Below are positions 35,076 through 45,325 of a DNA stretch of 64,000 bases, piece after piece (position 1 is the stretch's first letter; each line of letters starts with the position of its first letter). The notes beneath the pieces were generated by a model. That model searched no databases, was not told the DNA's origin, and saw only the letters and a list, made by a program, of their open reading frames with translations. The translations under genes and the position numbers were made by a program. The stretch comes from DTLC01 sp964555645 (GTDB taxonomy: Bacteria > Verrucomicrobiota > Verrucomicrobiia > Limisphaerales > DTLC01): assembly GCA_964555645.1 (NCBI GenBank), contig CAZKTA010000007.1, positions 75,710 to 139,709 of the forward strand. Direction: 5' to 3'.

Positions 35076-37175
35076 ATGAAAACGCGAAATCTACTAATCA
35101 CGATTGCTTGCCTTGTGGCGATTGGATTTGCAGGCTGGAAAATCGCGAGTTTCTTTAGTCCGCCGAAACGAGACGGCTCGGAACCAACGAAAGTATCTGT
35201 CCCAGACCTGATCTGGTTGGTTGCCTATGCAACTGAGCCCCCTGGTTTGGGTTTTGGGAATCCGCAAGACCGGCGATGGATCGAGTACTATTATCGCCAC
35301 CGCGCACATGGTGAGGTCATCCCGGTACTGCTTAGGATCGCAAGCATGGTAAAGGACGATACCGATACCGCTGCAACAGCTTGGTTCTTCGGCACGCTGC
35401 TGCGTGGGAACACCAAGATGCTCGATCGGGTTAAAGCCGAAATAGCAAGTGCCACCAACCTGACGCGATTGTTTCTGGAAATGGCACTGGTAAACGCAGC
35501 AGCACAACCACTTACGCAGATAACCAACACAGCAGATTTGTACCGAGTCTGGGCTGAATACCTTGCCACAGGCGATCTGGATAAGATAGACCTTATGCTT
35601 TCGGTGTTTTGCGATTCGGGTGTGCCGCAACCGGTGGTTTTGCAGACTGCCGCGCAGAATCTGCTGCTCAAAGTGATCCCTTATCACGCGGAGGTTTACA
35701 CCGCGGTGCGCGAGGCTGCATTGCTCGCCGACGAAGCATGCCAGCCCACACTGCAGCGTGTTGTGAACCAGGCGAGGAACAGGTTTGCCGATGAGACCAC
35801 AGACTTGATCACGCTGGCGAACAACCTGCGAGCGGAGCGCAACTTCAAAAAGGCGCATGAGACCATTCAAGCCGCACTGAAACTTTTCCCCGACTCAGCC
35901 CGCGCCCAAGGCGCGCTTGCGCGGCTTGCCGAGGAAGAGGGCAAGCTTGACGAAGCGCTTATGGCGGCGGTCCGGGCGGCAGCGATTTTCCCGTGCGAGC
36001 CGGAGAATCACTATAGGGTCGGGCGGATACATTTCTTGCGCCGCGATTACAAGGCGGCGATCGCAAGTTACGAAACGGCGATCAAGCTCGGCTACTCATT
36101 CCCATCAGTGTGGCATGCACTGGGTAGAGCACACCAAGAGATCGGCAATCACCAGCAAGCCATACAGTGTTTCAAAACTTACCTCCAACTAGAGCCGCAC
36201 GGCCCGAACGAAGCACTCGTTAAGGGGTACTTGGCATCGATGAATCACCCCGTCGAAGACGACCCGAACGACATCGTCGCTATGCTTATCCGGGGAGACT
36301 GCGATGCACTTGAGAAACGCCTGCGCGAAATTCTTCAGGCCAGAAGACGTGATCGAACCGGACGCAGCGAGATCTTCAGGGCATACGAGTACCTGTGCAA
36401 AAACCCAACGGGCAGGTTTGGGTTCGAACAATTCATTGACAGGTTCCGGCGCTGGGTCGAGGCGCGGCCTGAGTCACACTTTGCACACGCTGCGTACGGC
36501 GAGGTGCTTGTCGAGCATGCCTGGCAGGCGCGGGGACTTGGTTGGGCACAGACGGTGACCTCGGAAGGGGTGCGACTGTTCGAAGAACGTCTCCAAAAGG
36601 CACGTGCTGTGCTAGAACGCGCCTACGAACTCGACCCTTCTGATCCAATTCCACCCTCACGCTTGATAACGGTGGCTATGGGGTTGGGCCTCGGCCGCGA
36701 CGAAATGGAAAAACAATTTAAACGCGGACTCGCAGCCGACCCGGCCGAGTACGTAGTATATTTTCGCAAGCTTACGTACCTCATGCCCAAATGGCACGGT
36801 ACAGAAGAAGAAATGTTCGAGTTTGCGCGCAAGGCTGCATCTGAAGCACCCACAAACTCGCTTGTGCCGCTTGTGCTCGTAAACGCGCACTGGGAAATGT
36901 TCACAATGAACAAGCGCGACAAGCGATATTTTCGCAGACTTGGTGTTTGGGACGAGATCAAGCAGGTGTACACCACCCTCTGCAATTCGTTTCCAGACGC
37001 GCCCGAATGGCGCGACAGTTTTGCCCTTGCTGCGTTCTACGCCGGTGATTACGAAACCGCTGCACGCCAGTTCGAGATAATTGGAGCGAACTGGGACCCG
37101 CAAATCTGGGATGAACGCACTTTCTTCAGCCGTGTCCGGGCTGAAACGCAGAAAAGGCTCAGACGGTCCGACTAG
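35076..37175 (+). CDS. Membrane-anchored tetratricopeptide repeat protein
   Basis: A 699-residue protein with an N-terminal signal-anchor (LLITIACLVAIGFAGWKIA). A stretch of about 200 residues follows whose helices count losses or entries ('MLDRVKAEIASATNLTRLFL'). TPR units lie at about 240-390, including 'NFKKAHETIQAALKLFPDSA', 'KLDEALMAAVRAAAIFPCEP', 'DYKAAIASYETAIKLGYSFP' and 'NHQQAIQCFKTYLQLEPHGP'. A C-terminal part with further helical repeats carries 'ERAYELDPSDPIPPSRLI'. Such proteins scaffold envelope complexes; no catalytic motif is visible. ATG 35076 places the anchor at the N-terminus. Confidence 0.85.
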   Translation: MKTRNLLITIACLVAIGFAGWKIASFFSPPKRDGSEPTKVSVPDLIWLVAYATEPPGLGFGNPQDRRWIEYYYRHRAHGEVIPVLLRIASMVKDDTDTAATAWFFGTLLRGNTKMLDRVKAEIASATNLTRLFLEMALVNAAAQPLTQITNTADLYRVWAEYLATGDLDKIDLMLSVFCDSGVPQPVVLQTAAQNLLLKVIPYHAEVYTAVREAALLADEACQPTLQRVVNQARNRFADETTDLITLANNLRAERNFKKAHETIQAALKLFPDSARAQGALARLAEEEGKLDEALMAAVRAAAIFPCEPENHYRVGRIHFLRRDYKAAIASYETAIKLGYSFPSVWHALGRAHQEIGNHQQAIQCFKTYLQLEPHGPNEALVKGYLASMNHPVEDDPNDIVAMLIRGDCDALEKRLREILQARRRDRTGRSEIFRAYEYLCKNPTGRFGFEQFIDRFRRWVEARPESHFAHAAYGEVLVEHAWQARGLGWAQTVTSEGVRLFEERLQKARAVLERAYELDPSDPIPPSRLITVAMGLGLGRDEMEKQFKRGLAADPAEYVVYFRKLTYLMPKWHGTEEEMFEFARKAASEAPTNSLVPLVLVNAHWEMFTMNKRDKRYFRRLGVWDEIKQVYTTLCNSFPDAPEWRDSFALAAFYAGDYETAARQFEIIGANWDPQIWDERTFFSRVRAETQKRLRRSD

Positions 37176-37243
37176 CGCATTGGACCGGATTAACGGTGCC
37201 ACGCGCTGCCAATCTATTTCGCGGGGCCTATGACGTTGCCAGC

Positions 37244-39754
37244 TCATAAGTCTGCGGTTGCCGAAATCTTCACCTGTTTGCCAGTGTACCGCACGGTCTT
37301 AGTGACACGACCGCGGTCCGAGATGAATATGAGCTGAAATTCGCGTGATTCGATCATGCCTTCGAACCTGCCTACGCGCTCGGAGATGATTAGTTCGCCA
37401 CGGTTGTTGTTCCAGCTCATGTGCACGAGCGCGTAGGCGCCTTGCTCGTAGTCGTAGCCGTCGCCTGCGTCTTCGTACAAGGTGAACTCGCCATCGGCGC
37501 CACAGTAAATTCTGATCTCGTACGGTGCATCTGGGTGTTCGTCCACGTATTGCATGACTGGTGCCATTGGCAAAATTGAGCCTGCACGCACAAAAAGGGG
37601 GATTATATCGAGTGGTGCATCGGCCTCGATAGTTTGGCCGCCAACAAAGATCTTTTCAGTCCAAAAATCGTACCACTGGATTGCCTTGGGCAGATAAACT
37701 TTTCGCGTTTTGGGTGCATCAAGGATCGGCTCCGAATTGCGCCGGTAATACATTGGTTGAGTTACCGGGCAGACCATGAACGCTGAGCCGAACATGTATT
37801 GGTCCGTGAGGTTATATGTGGCGGTGTCATCTGGAAAATCCAGGGCGACCGGGCGCATCAACGTGTAGCCGTTGAGTGTCACCTGGGCCGCAAGCGAGTA
37901 AATATACGGGATGAGCTGGTACCGCAGTCGGATGTAGTTTGCGATAGTATCGTAAAAGGGAGTTCCCGGTTCGCCGAACCGCCAGATCTCGCGCGGTGCA
38001 TCGGTGCCGTGGCTGCGGAAGATGGGCAGGAAAACGGCGTATTGCAGCCAACGCGTGTAAAGCTCGTGGTAGCCGAGATCAGTGCAACCGGTGTCGCTCG
38101 GGTCGGGTTCGACCAGGTCGGGGGCGGTCAATCCGCGGCAGCCGGCGTCGTAATCGCCGCGCCAGAACCAGAGCGTGGGGTCGTGCCGGATGAAAAAACC
38201 GCCGATGTCCAGGGTCCAGTACGGTTCACCAGTTACGCAAAAGTTGAGTCCCTCGGGAATGGAGCGGCGCAGCGTTTCCCAGGTGGCGCAGATGTCACCG
38301 GACCACGTGATGGTAGCGTAGCGATGCTGGCCGGCGTACGAGGAGCGGGAGAGGTTGACGACGCGCTTGGCGTTGGTGGAACTGCGTTGGCCATCGTAAA
38401 TGCCCTGCGAATGTAGCAATGAGTAAAGGTTGATGAAGCCGGGGTCGATGTAGCGTTTGAAGTGTTCGGTGTTAAGCAGCAGGCGCGTGTGCACTTCCGG
38501 TTTCACTGTGCCGGACCAGTCGGGTTCGAATGGTTCTGTGCAATCGCACCACCACGCATCGATGCCGTGGATGAGCAATCCGCGGTTTGCCTGTTCCCAA
38601 TAACAGCGTCGGGCTTGCGGATTGAAAGCGTCGTACGTTGATTGGTCACCGAGCATCAGGCCGCGCTCCAGCAGCTCGCGTCGGTCTGGGCAATCACCGG
38701 TCATCTTGGGCCAGATCGAAATCATCAGCTTTGCGCCTAGCCTGTGCAGTTCCTCAGTGAATGCTTTCGGGTTGGGAAAACGCACCGGGTCAAAAGACTT
38801 TTGGCCCCAGCCCGACTCAGCCGGCCACGATTTCCAGTCAAGCACGATCACGTCCAACGGCACGTTACGCCGGCGATACTCGCGCACGACCTCGATCATT
38901 TCATTCGCGTTCACATACCGCTCTTTCGACTGGATGTAACCAAACATCCATTTCGGGAGCATGGGCGGCTTGCCGGTCAGTACATAATACCTGCGTGTTA
39001 TGTCCTGGAGCCGCTCGCCGAAAATGAAGTAGTAATCGAGCTCGTCCACTACATCGGCCCAGATGTATGAGCCATGCGCATCATCATGGAAGACCATCAA
39101 CGAGCCGCAATCGAGCAAAATGCCGTAGCCTTTGGTTGAAACGAAAAATGGGACTACAGCTTTGAGATTATGCTGGTACAGCTCGCGGGATTTGCCACGC
39201 AGGTTGCCATATCCCTCCTCGTGCGACCCGAGGCCAAACAACGCCTCATTATCGCTAAACACAAACTCGAGCTTGGCCTCGAATGCAATCCGGTCGAATA
39301 TACGTTGACACTCGGTTTCACGGGTCAGCTCAGGACCGACATTTTGACTGCGAACCGAATTAGCGTTCTTGGCGTGCACGCATTTGTAAACCTCCTTAGG
39401 CGTGAGCCATTTACCGCCGCGTTCAGGCTCGCGCGTGAGCAGGTTTCCGTGCTTGTCGAAATAACTAATGGCGCCGGTTCGTTTGTCAACGGTAAGCTTG
39501 AGCGCGGAAGTGGCGATCATAAAGTCCGCGTCTGTTTCTTGGAGTTGAACGCTGCAGTGCTTTTGGTCTGCGGGTTTCGGTTTTTGGGCTTCGGCTGTGT
39601 GTTTTGGCAGCACGATGTAGCTTGGCGTCGTCTTGAACGGTTTGCCATCGGTAAAGGTGATTCTGGCTATTGCCTCGGTGACAAACCCGATCCGCAACCG
39701 TTTGCTGCCGTTGGCCAAGATTACCGTGCCGTCGTTGATTTCCAGTTTGAACAT
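37244..39754 (-). CDS. Glycoside hydrolase family 31 (alpha-xylosidase/alpha-glucosidase type)
   Basis: An 836-residue retaining glycosidase without an obvious signal peptide. After an N-terminal beta-sandwich, 'EALFGLGSHEEGYGNLRGK' is the pre-barrel GH31 region. The nucleophile lies in WWCDCTEP (Asp404), and the acid/base in TITWSGDI (Asp487), preceded by 'SRSSYAGQHRYA'. 'RSHGTDAPREIWRFGEPG' and two C-terminal beta domains complete the fold. Substrate within GH31 (xyloside, glucoside, galactoside) cannot be fixed by eye. It is the last gene of a minus-strand run with the GPH symporter (50 bp upstream) and the UroD-like gene. Confidence 0.95.
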   Translation of the reverse strand: MFKLEINDGTVILANGSKRLRIGFVTEAIARITFTDGKPFKTTPSYIVLPKHTAEAQKPKPADQKHCSVQLQETDADFMIATSALKLTVDKRTGAISYFDKHGNLLTREPERGGKWLTPKEVYKCVHAKNANSVRSQNVGPELTRETECQRIFDRIAFEAKLEFVFSDNEALFGLGSHEEGYGNLRGKSRELYQHNLKAVVPFFVSTKGYGILLDCGSLMVFHDDAHGSYIWADVVDELDYYFIFGERLQDITRRYYVLTGKPPMLPKWMFGYIQSKERYVNANEMIEVVREYRRRNVPLDVIVLDWKSWPAESGWGQKSFDPVRFPNPKAFTEELHRLGAKLMISIWPKMTGDCPDRRELLERGLMLGDQSTYDAFNPQARRCYWEQANRGLLIHGIDAWWCDCTEPFEPDWSGTVKPEVHTRLLLNTEHFKRYIDPGFINLYSLLHSQGIYDGQRSSTNAKRVVNLSRSSYAGQHRYATITWSGDICATWETLRRSIPEGLNFCVTGEPYWTLDIGGFFIRHDPTLWFWRGDYDAGCRGLTAPDLVEPDPSDTGCTDLGYHELYTRWLQYAVFLPIFRSHGTDAPREIWRFGEPGTPFYDTIANYIRLRYQLIPYIYSLAAQVTLNGYTLMRPVALDFPDDTATYNLTDQYMFGSAFMVCPVTQPMYYRRNSEPILDAPKTRKVYLPKAIQWYDFWTEKIFVGGQTIEADAPLDIIPLFVRAGSILPMAPVMQYVDEHPDAPYEIRIYCGADGEFTLYEDAGDGYDYEQGAYALVHMSWNNNRGELIISERVGRFEGMIESREFQLIFISDRGRVTKTVRYTGKQVKISATADL

Positions 39755-39803
39755 AGCCGCTGCTGACCTCCAGATGGCACGCAAAAGTGTGCGTGATATT
39801 TTC

Positions 39804-41153
39804 TCATGCTGCTGCTGTGGCGCGGCGCTGCCCTAATTCAGCACGAATCTGCGGCTCGAGCCGCTCGAATTTACCGTAAAAAAACACCGGCACCATGCTC
39901 AGAGCAAAGCAGATCGCCGGTAGCCAGACTATACTGAACTCGATTGCACGTAACGCTTCGGGTGACTGCTCTTGGTCGGCCACATACCCTGCTGCACCGA
40001 GTATCCACATGGGCAGAGCGCCTCCGATGCCGGCGCCGGCTTTGAGGCAAAACGCTGCGCCTACCGCAGCCAGCAGACCAGCAGCGCGCACGCCTGTTTT
40101 CCATTCGCCATAATCAGCGCTGTTGGGAAGCAGCGAGAACGGCATTGCCATTGCGGCGCCGCTGGCTAAAAAGCCTATTGTCCAACCGAGCATGATAAGC
40201 CTCACCGAATTGCCAGAGATCACCCCCAGCCAAACGGTCACCTGACCCAAAACCATACCGAGCAAACCGAGCGCCCAGACGTTGCGTTTCGAAGTGAGCA
40301 TGCAGAGCCACGGCAACAAAAGCGCCACTGCAAGCGAGGCGAAGTCAAGTCCGTTGGCAACTTTTATCAGGTCAGGCCTGTGGACCGAGTAAATGAAGAA
40401 GTGCGGTACAACTGTGATCCGCGCAATGAACCCGATCCAGAACAGCAGGCTGCTCGAGAAAATGATCAGCCACGGCCAGTTACCTTTCAGTGCTTTGAAT
40501 GAATTAAAGAGCGGCTGTGGCTTGGTCTCGACAGGCACAATTTCTTTGAGGTTACGGAATGCCACAAGGAACAGGGCCACTGAGACAAGGGCGTAGATCG
40601 GTACCGCGAGCATGAACCCCCTACGGTCGTTACCTTGACCGAGCAGACGCACCATTTCAAGCCCGGTAAGGTTCACGATCAACACGCCTAGCTTCGACCC
40701 GAACATACGGAATGTTGTAAGCGTGACGCGCTCTTCTGGGTCGGCGGTCAGTGCCGCAAGAATCGACGTCACCGGCGTGTTGATCCCGGTGTAAAGCACG
40801 TTGCAGCCGATGTATGTGATGGCAGCGTAGGCGACTTTTGCGTTGTAACTAAGCTCCGGCGTAAGGAATGAGAGCACGCCAAACGTGGCAAATGGGACCG
40901 AAAGCCATAGGAACCACGGCCGGCTTTTGCCCCACCGACTGCGTGTCTTATCAAAAATGATACCCCAAACCGGTGCATCAATTGCATCCACCCATCGGGC
41001 AAGCAAAAGAATCGTGCCCACTGTCGTTGCCGGAATTTTGCAAGTGTCCGTGTAAAAGTACGGCGCATACCACATCACCCAGCAGAACAAGAGCTGTCCG
41101 GCGATGTCGCTTGCCGCGTAACTGAAGCGTGTGGTGTACGAAGTTTTGTTCAC
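39804..41153 (-). CDS. GPH-family sugar:cation symporter (MelB/XynP-like)
   Basis: A 449-residue, twelve-helix MFS-type transporter. The GPH cation-site region 'LLARWVDAIDAPVWGIIFDK' and 'TRSRWGKSRPWFLW' is characteristic: the Asp-x-x-x-Asp in helix 2 and the 'D-T-x-x-RWGK' loop. 'YTGINTPVTSILAALTADPE' with 'ERVTLTTFRMFGSKLG' matches the next conserved block. The family imports glycosides or uronides with Na+ or H+. It starts 7 bp after the UroD-like gene and precedes the GH31 gene, so imported oligosaccharide is probably the GH31 substrate. Confidence 0.93.
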   Translation of the reverse strand: MNKTSYTTRFSYAASDIAGQLLFCWVMWYAPYFYTDTCKIPATTVGTILLLARWVDAIDAPVWGIIFDKTRSRWGKSRPWFLWLSVPFATFGVLSFLTPELSYNAKVAYAAITYIGCNVLYTGINTPVTSILAALTADPEERVTLTTFRMFGSKLGVLIVNLTGLEMVRLLGQGNDRRGFMLAVPIYALVSVALFLVAFRNLKEIVPVETKPQPLFNSFKALKGNWPWLIIFSSSLLFWIGFIARITVVPHFFIYSVHRPDLIKVANGLDFASLAVALLLPWLCMLTSKRNVWALGLLGMVLGQVTVWLGVISGNSVRLIMLGWTIGFLASGAAMAMPFSLLPNSADYGEWKTGVRAAGLLAAVGAAFCLKAGAGIGGALPMWILGAAGYVADQEQSPEALRAIEFSIVWLPAICFALSMVPVFFYGKFERLEPQIRAELGQRRATAAA

Positions 41154-41160
41154 AACCGGT

Positions 41161-42240
41161 TCAATAGTATGGCTCGACGATCTTGGCTACATGCTCGGCT
41201 TCGCGTTCGTCCTTGAACTGGATAAGCATGTAAACGCCGTCCGGCCCGAGCGTATCAAGCAGCGGTAAAATTTCGTCTGACTCGACGTTGACAATCTGCA
41301 CCGATTTGCCAGCAGCCAAGATCCTGCGGTACAACTCGTACCAACGCTTGTGTCCACCGGTCTCAATGCCGGCCTGCGGTGTCCATTCGATTGCGTCTAG
41401 CGGCTCGATCTCAAGCAGCGCCTCCAGATGCACCAGTGCCTCGGTGCCGTCCAAGTGATAAAGCGAGTGGTCCAGCCATTTGCATTGGGCTGTCAACGCC
41501 GGTACAACAAACCGCTTGAACATCTTCGGCGAAATCATCGCCGAAGCGTCGCACTGTACTTTGGCGACCTTGCCCGGGCCCCAAATGTAAAACGCGCCGA
41601 AGGTCGAGCTGCCGTCCTCGAGCTTGATCAGCTCGTAAATGCGTTGGTAAACGGCAAACCACAGCTCGTTGATTTCCCAGATTTTTTGCTCGACCCATCC
41701 TGGGCGCTCGACCATGTCAAGTAACACGCGCTCGGTACCGCGTAGTGAGCAAAGCACATCCAGGTTTTCAACAAGGTCCGGACAACCAACGATATATTTG
41801 CCGCGGGCGCGCTCGGCACAGCAGCGTATGATCTGTTCGGTTATTTGCCACCAGCGGTTTTGCTCGTCGAACCGCAGTGGTGGCAGGGTCTCGGGCGCGG
41901 ATTCAGCTTCGATGCACGGGTGAAACCAGACGGTGTCTTCGGCAAACTCAGGTTTGGCTCCCAGAAATAATGCAAGCGAGCCCGGGCCGATGTCGGTTAT
42001 CGCGCTTGGCAGCACGTCCAGCGGAAAAACCGAGCGCGACAGCCTATAGTGGTTCTCGGCTGCGCGGAACTCGGCATCGCAGTACCGCGCTTCCAAACTA
42101 ACAGGCTGCGGTGGTGGTGCAACTTCTTCGTGCACCGCTCGCCCGACTTCAGGCGCGCCCCACATGCCGATGAGCAACCCCTTGCGGTTCCACCATCTAA
42201 CGAATCGTGTCTGTGTCTCTGCCCAGTTTGCTTTCCACAT
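41161..42240 (-). CDS. Uroporphyrinogen decarboxylase-like (UroD/methyltransferase superfamily) protein
   Basis: A 359-residue TIM-barrel protein without the heme-pathway UroD signature. It has 'KYIVGCPDLVENLDVLCSLR', 'LLDMVERPGWVEQKIWEINE', 'STFGAFYIWGPGKVAKVQCD', 'YHLDGTEALVHLEALLEIEP' and 'LDAIEWTPQAGIETGGHKRW'. This matches the UroD/MtaA-like family found repeatedly beside glycosidases in Verrucomicrobiota and Bacteroidota. The family includes methyltransferases and decarboxylases, and its role in glycan use is not established. It is the promoter-proximal gene of the run with the GPH symporter and GH31, and diverges from the beta-helix gene. Confidence 0.83.
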   Translation of the reverse strand: MWKANWAETQTRFVRWWNRKGLLIGMWGAPEVGRAVHEEVAPPPQPVSLEARYCDAEFRAAENHYRLSRSVFPLDVLPSAITDIGPGSLALFLGAKPEFAEDTVWFHPCIEAESAPETLPPLRFDEQNRWWQITEQIIRCCAERARGKYIVGCPDLVENLDVLCSLRGTERVLLDMVERPGWVEQKIWEINELWFAVYQRIYELIKLEDGSSTFGAFYIWGPGKVAKVQCDASAMISPKMFKRFVVPALTAQCKWLDHSLYHLDGTEALVHLEALLEIEPLDAIEWTPQAGIETGGHKRWYELYRRILAAGKSVQIVNVESDEILPLLDTLGPDGVYMLIQFKDEREAEHVAKIVEPYY

Positions 42241-42439
42241 ATTAGACGTGCGCGAAACGCCAGCTTACTGGCCAACAGGCACGCAATAAAGCAAAAGCTA
42301 AGGCGCATTGCGCCCCCAAAACACTGTGTAGTCTGCCTTTTGGCCTTGGCGCGCCCGGTGTGCCGTTGTAGAAGTTGTCGTGCGCGCGACCATGAACTTG
42401 AATCACAGTCAACCAGCACACAAAAGCGTGAATCATTTG

Positions 42440-44332
42440 ATGAAAATGCGGCTGGTCGGTCTTGCCGTTGCTTTGTTTGGAGTTACTTGCGCTGTGCCGG
42501 CTGAAACCTGGACTGGTGTCGAGTTTTGGGTTGCACCCGACGGTAACGACACAAATCCAGGCACGCGCGAACAACCGCTTGCTTCGATCTCGCTTGCGCT
42601 GCGCAAAGTACGCGAGTTACGCCGGTTGACAAACGCCGCGGTAGCAAATGGTGCGCGGATAGTTTTGCGCGGCGGTGTTTACCAGCTCACGGCTCCGCTG
42701 CTGGTGCGGCCGGAAGATTCAGGAACCGAGACAGGTCCGACGCTAATCGAGGCTGCGCCAGGGGAACGCCCCGTGCTCAGCGGCGGTATTTTAGTCACGG
42801 GCTGGCGAAAGTTAAAGGAAAAAGTGCCTGGCTTGCCGAGAATGGCGCAACGGCACGTTTGGGTTGCAGAGGCACCGCAGTTTTGCGGGCGCATGGTCGA
42901 ATGCAGGCAACTTTGGGTCAACGATCGCAAAGCCATTCGCGCACGTGAACCTAACGGAGAAATCATGCACAGGCTGCTTGTGTGGGATAGGCAGAAACAA
43001 GAGGCATTGATTCCGGCCGGCCCGGTGCGTGCGCTCAGGCACACACCGCAACTGGAAATGATTTTCCACCAGCAATGGGAAATTGCGGTCTGCCGAGTCA
43101 AGTCGCTCAGGATACTGGGCGACAAAGCCTGCATAACATTTCAAGACCCAGAAGGCCGCATTCAATTCGAGCATCCGTGGCCGCAGCCGGTCATGACAAC
43201 CAACTACACCGGCCCGTTCTTCCTGGCCAATGCAATCGAATTCCTCGACCAGCCCGGTGAATGGTTTCAAGAACTACCAAGTGGCCGGATTTACTACTGG
43301 CCCAGACCCGGCGAAGACATGACACAAGCGCGCGTAGTTGCGCCAGGGCTGGAAACGCTCGTTTTAGTGATGGGCAGCCTGGACCGGCCGGTCACAAACG
43401 TGCATTTTAAAGGGATTACTTTTGCGCACACGACCTGGCTACGGCCTTCGTATGCGGGTCATGTGCCGTTGCAGGCTGGCATGTTCATGCTCGACGCCTA
43501 CAAGCTCGTGCCCAAAGGCACACCCGAATGGCGCAGTTTGGATAATCAAGCGTGGATCGGTCGGCCAGCAGCAGCAGTCACCGCGCGCACCACACGCAAC
43601 ATCCGGTTCGTGCAATGCACGTTCGAGCATCTGGCTTCTGCCGGACTCGATTTCGACTTCGGCGTGCGCGACAGCGCGGTCGAATGTTGTCTGTTCCGCG
43701 ATATTGGTGGGAACGGACTTCAACTTGGTAAGTTTTCCGATCCGGGTATCGAGACGCATTTGCCGTACAACCCGGTAGACGAACGTGAGGTATGCGCACG
43801 GATCCGAATCGCAAACAACCTGGTGACAGATACTGCCAATGAAGACTGGGGGTGCATTGGCATATGCATCGGGTTCGCACGCGAAATTACCGTCGCACAT
43901 AACGAGGTGTACAACACATCGTACACTGGCATCAGTGTTGGCTGGGGCTGGACACGCGCGACAAACTGCATGCGCGACAACCTTATTCACGCCAATCATA
44001 TCCATCACGTGGCCACCCGCATGTGCGATACAGCAGGCATTTATACGCTGTCGTGCCAGCCTGGAACCGTGATTAGTGAAAACTTCATCCATGACATCCA
44101 CATGAGCCCTTACGCGCATGATCCGAACCACTGGTTTTACATCTACCTGGACGAAGGCTCGTCATACATCACCGTGCGCGACAATTGGTGTCCGGAAGAA
44201 AAGTTCCTCAGTAACGCAGTTGGCCCGGGTAATGTCTGGGAACGCAACGGCCCGTCGGCACCGCAGAAGGTCAAAGAAACCGCCGGCCCCGAACCTTGGG
44301 CACGCACCATCCTCACCGAAATGCTCCGGTAG
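42440..44332 (+). CDS. Secreted right-handed beta-helix protein, GH141-like
   Basis: About 630 residues with a signal peptide (MRLVGLAVALFGVTCAVPA). The mature N-terminus reads 'EFWVAPDGNDTNPGTREQPL', the usual start of pectate-lyase-like GH141 and related proteins. 'RIVLRGGVYQLTAPLLVRPE', 'PSYAGHVPLQAGMFMLDAYK' and repeated beta-helix coils ('EITVAHNEVYNTSYTGISVG', 'NHIHHVATRMCDTAGIYTLS') follow. GH141 includes alpha-L-fucosidase and xylanase activities on complex plant glycans; the family match is by pattern and moderately sure. An earlier ATG (42392) is possible. It diverges from the UroD-GPH-GH31 run. Confidence 0.8.
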   Translation: MKMRLVGLAVALFGVTCAVPAETWTGVEFWVAPDGNDTNPGTREQPLASISLALRKVRELRRLTNAAVANGARIVLRGGVYQLTAPLLVRPEDSGTETGPTLIEAAPGERPVLSGGILVTGWRKLKEKVPGLPRMAQRHVWVAEAPQFCGRMVECRQLWVNDRKAIRAREPNGEIMHRLLVWDRQKQEALIPAGPVRALRHTPQLEMIFHQQWEIAVCRVKSLRILGDKACITFQDPEGRIQFEHPWPQPVMTTNYTGPFFLANAIEFLDQPGEWFQELPSGRIYYWPRPGEDMTQARVVAPGLETLVLVMGSLDRPVTNVHFKGITFAHTTWLRPSYAGHVPLQAGMFMLDAYKLVPKGTPEWRSLDNQAWIGRPAAAVTARTTRNIRFVQCTFEHLASAGLDFDFGVRDSAVECCLFRDIGGNGLQLGKFSDPGIETHLPYNPVDEREVCARIRIANNLVTDTANEDWGCIGICIGFAREITVAHNEVYNTSYTGISVGWGWTRATNCMRDNLIHANHIHHVATRMCDTAGIYTLSCQPGTVISENFIHDIHMSPYAHDPNHWFYIYLDEGSSYITVRDNWCPEEKFLSNAVGPGNVWERNGPSAPQKVKETAGPEPWARTILTEMLR

Positions 44333-44369
44333 GAGCCGGAAAGTAACCACGTAGGGCGTGGGTGGAAGC

Positions 44370-44585
44370 TTATTTGTTTTCGCCAGTACCTGGCGGGGAA
44401 TTTGACTTGCCAGCACGGCCTTTCCACAGCTCGTAAACGAATCCGCCCACAATCATTGCCACACCAAGCACGCCAGTGTAGGGCAGGAGCCACTCGATCC
44501 GTTTTGTCAGTTCGGCACCGATCCACAACAGCACCGTGGCGATCAAAATCACGATGCCCCAGTATATGACGCGATTCTTCGGCAT
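44370..44585 (-). CDS. Small two-helix membrane protein
   Basis: A 71-residue protein with two transmembrane helices ('VIYWGIVILIATVLLWIGAE' and 'LLPYTGVLGVAMIVGGFVYE') and a basic, Pro/Gly-rich tail. It is complete, ATG-started, convergent with the GH141-like gene and resembles other unannotated small inner-membrane proteins. No family is recognised. Confidence 0.68.
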   Translation of the reverse strand: MPKNRVIYWGIVILIATVLLWIGAELTKRIEWLLPYTGVLGVAMIVGGFVYELWKGRAGKSNSPPGTGENK

Positions 44586-45282
44586 AACGTTTTATCCGAG
44601 TTCGGTTGCCAGCGGCAATGAGTATCGCAGAAGACCTCCGCGCTGTCACGCGCTCGAAATTCCGTGGTCGTGGCCGGCCTTCGGACTGAAGATTTAGAGG
44701 GCGCTGCACCGTCGGCACTGCATGAGGTCGTTACAAAGCGTGCAATTCCGGCTGGGTGCAGCTTGTAGTCCCGCCTTCAGGCTGTGGATTGTGAGCCAGC
44801 CACGCGCCCGGCTGGTTGTAGTGCGGACCCGCGCTTGGGTGGCTGCGGTGCAAACCGGCTTGGGTTGTGCCTAGCCCAACCATTCCGCGTGGTGTGTGTT
44901 AGGCTTGTTTACATTGCCCAGGGTTTGGGTTTGGCCGACCCCGGTTCAGCGTATGAGCAAAGGACACTTTAGAGCTTTCGGCTCGGATGTGTTAGTGTTG
45001 CATCGGGTGCATTCGCTTTCAGCCGAGACAAATGGAACGGGTACCGGCAAAACCGGGCGGAAACGGCGGCTATCAAAGTTATGTCACGCCCTGAATTAGA
45101 GCCCGCAATTAGGTTTAACTGGCCGTGTGCAAAAGCTTTTTCGGCACAATTATACCAAAGGCCGTGCGAGGGCGTTCTGCGGGCAAAAATCACGCACCCC
45201 CACAATCTTGAGTCAGTTCGGCTATGTTCGTGCGGCCGGAGCAGCTAGGCGCCAAAGAAGTGAAATTCAGCCAGATGGATGC
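44586..45282. other. Intergenic region without a supported gene
   Basis: About 700 bp between the small membrane protein and the symporter promoter. Frames of 60-80 codons exist but lack protein-like composition. The strand bias is G/T on plus, as in the 22.6-23.0 kb empty region. No RNA motif was recognised. Confidence 0.4.
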
Positions 45283-45311
45283 TTGACAAAGGCATTTTGC
45301 ATGACTAAACA
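45283..45311 (+). promoter_or_regulatory. Candidate sigma-70-type promoter for the symporter gene
   Basis: A perfect TTGACA (45283-45288) is followed by a 17-base spacer and TAAACA (45306-45311), a three-of-six match to TATAAT. Transcription would begin only a few bases before the ATG at 45326, giving a very short leader. This fits the lack of a ribosome-binding site there. Confidence 0.4.
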
Positions 45312-45325
45312 GGCACGAAATAGTT

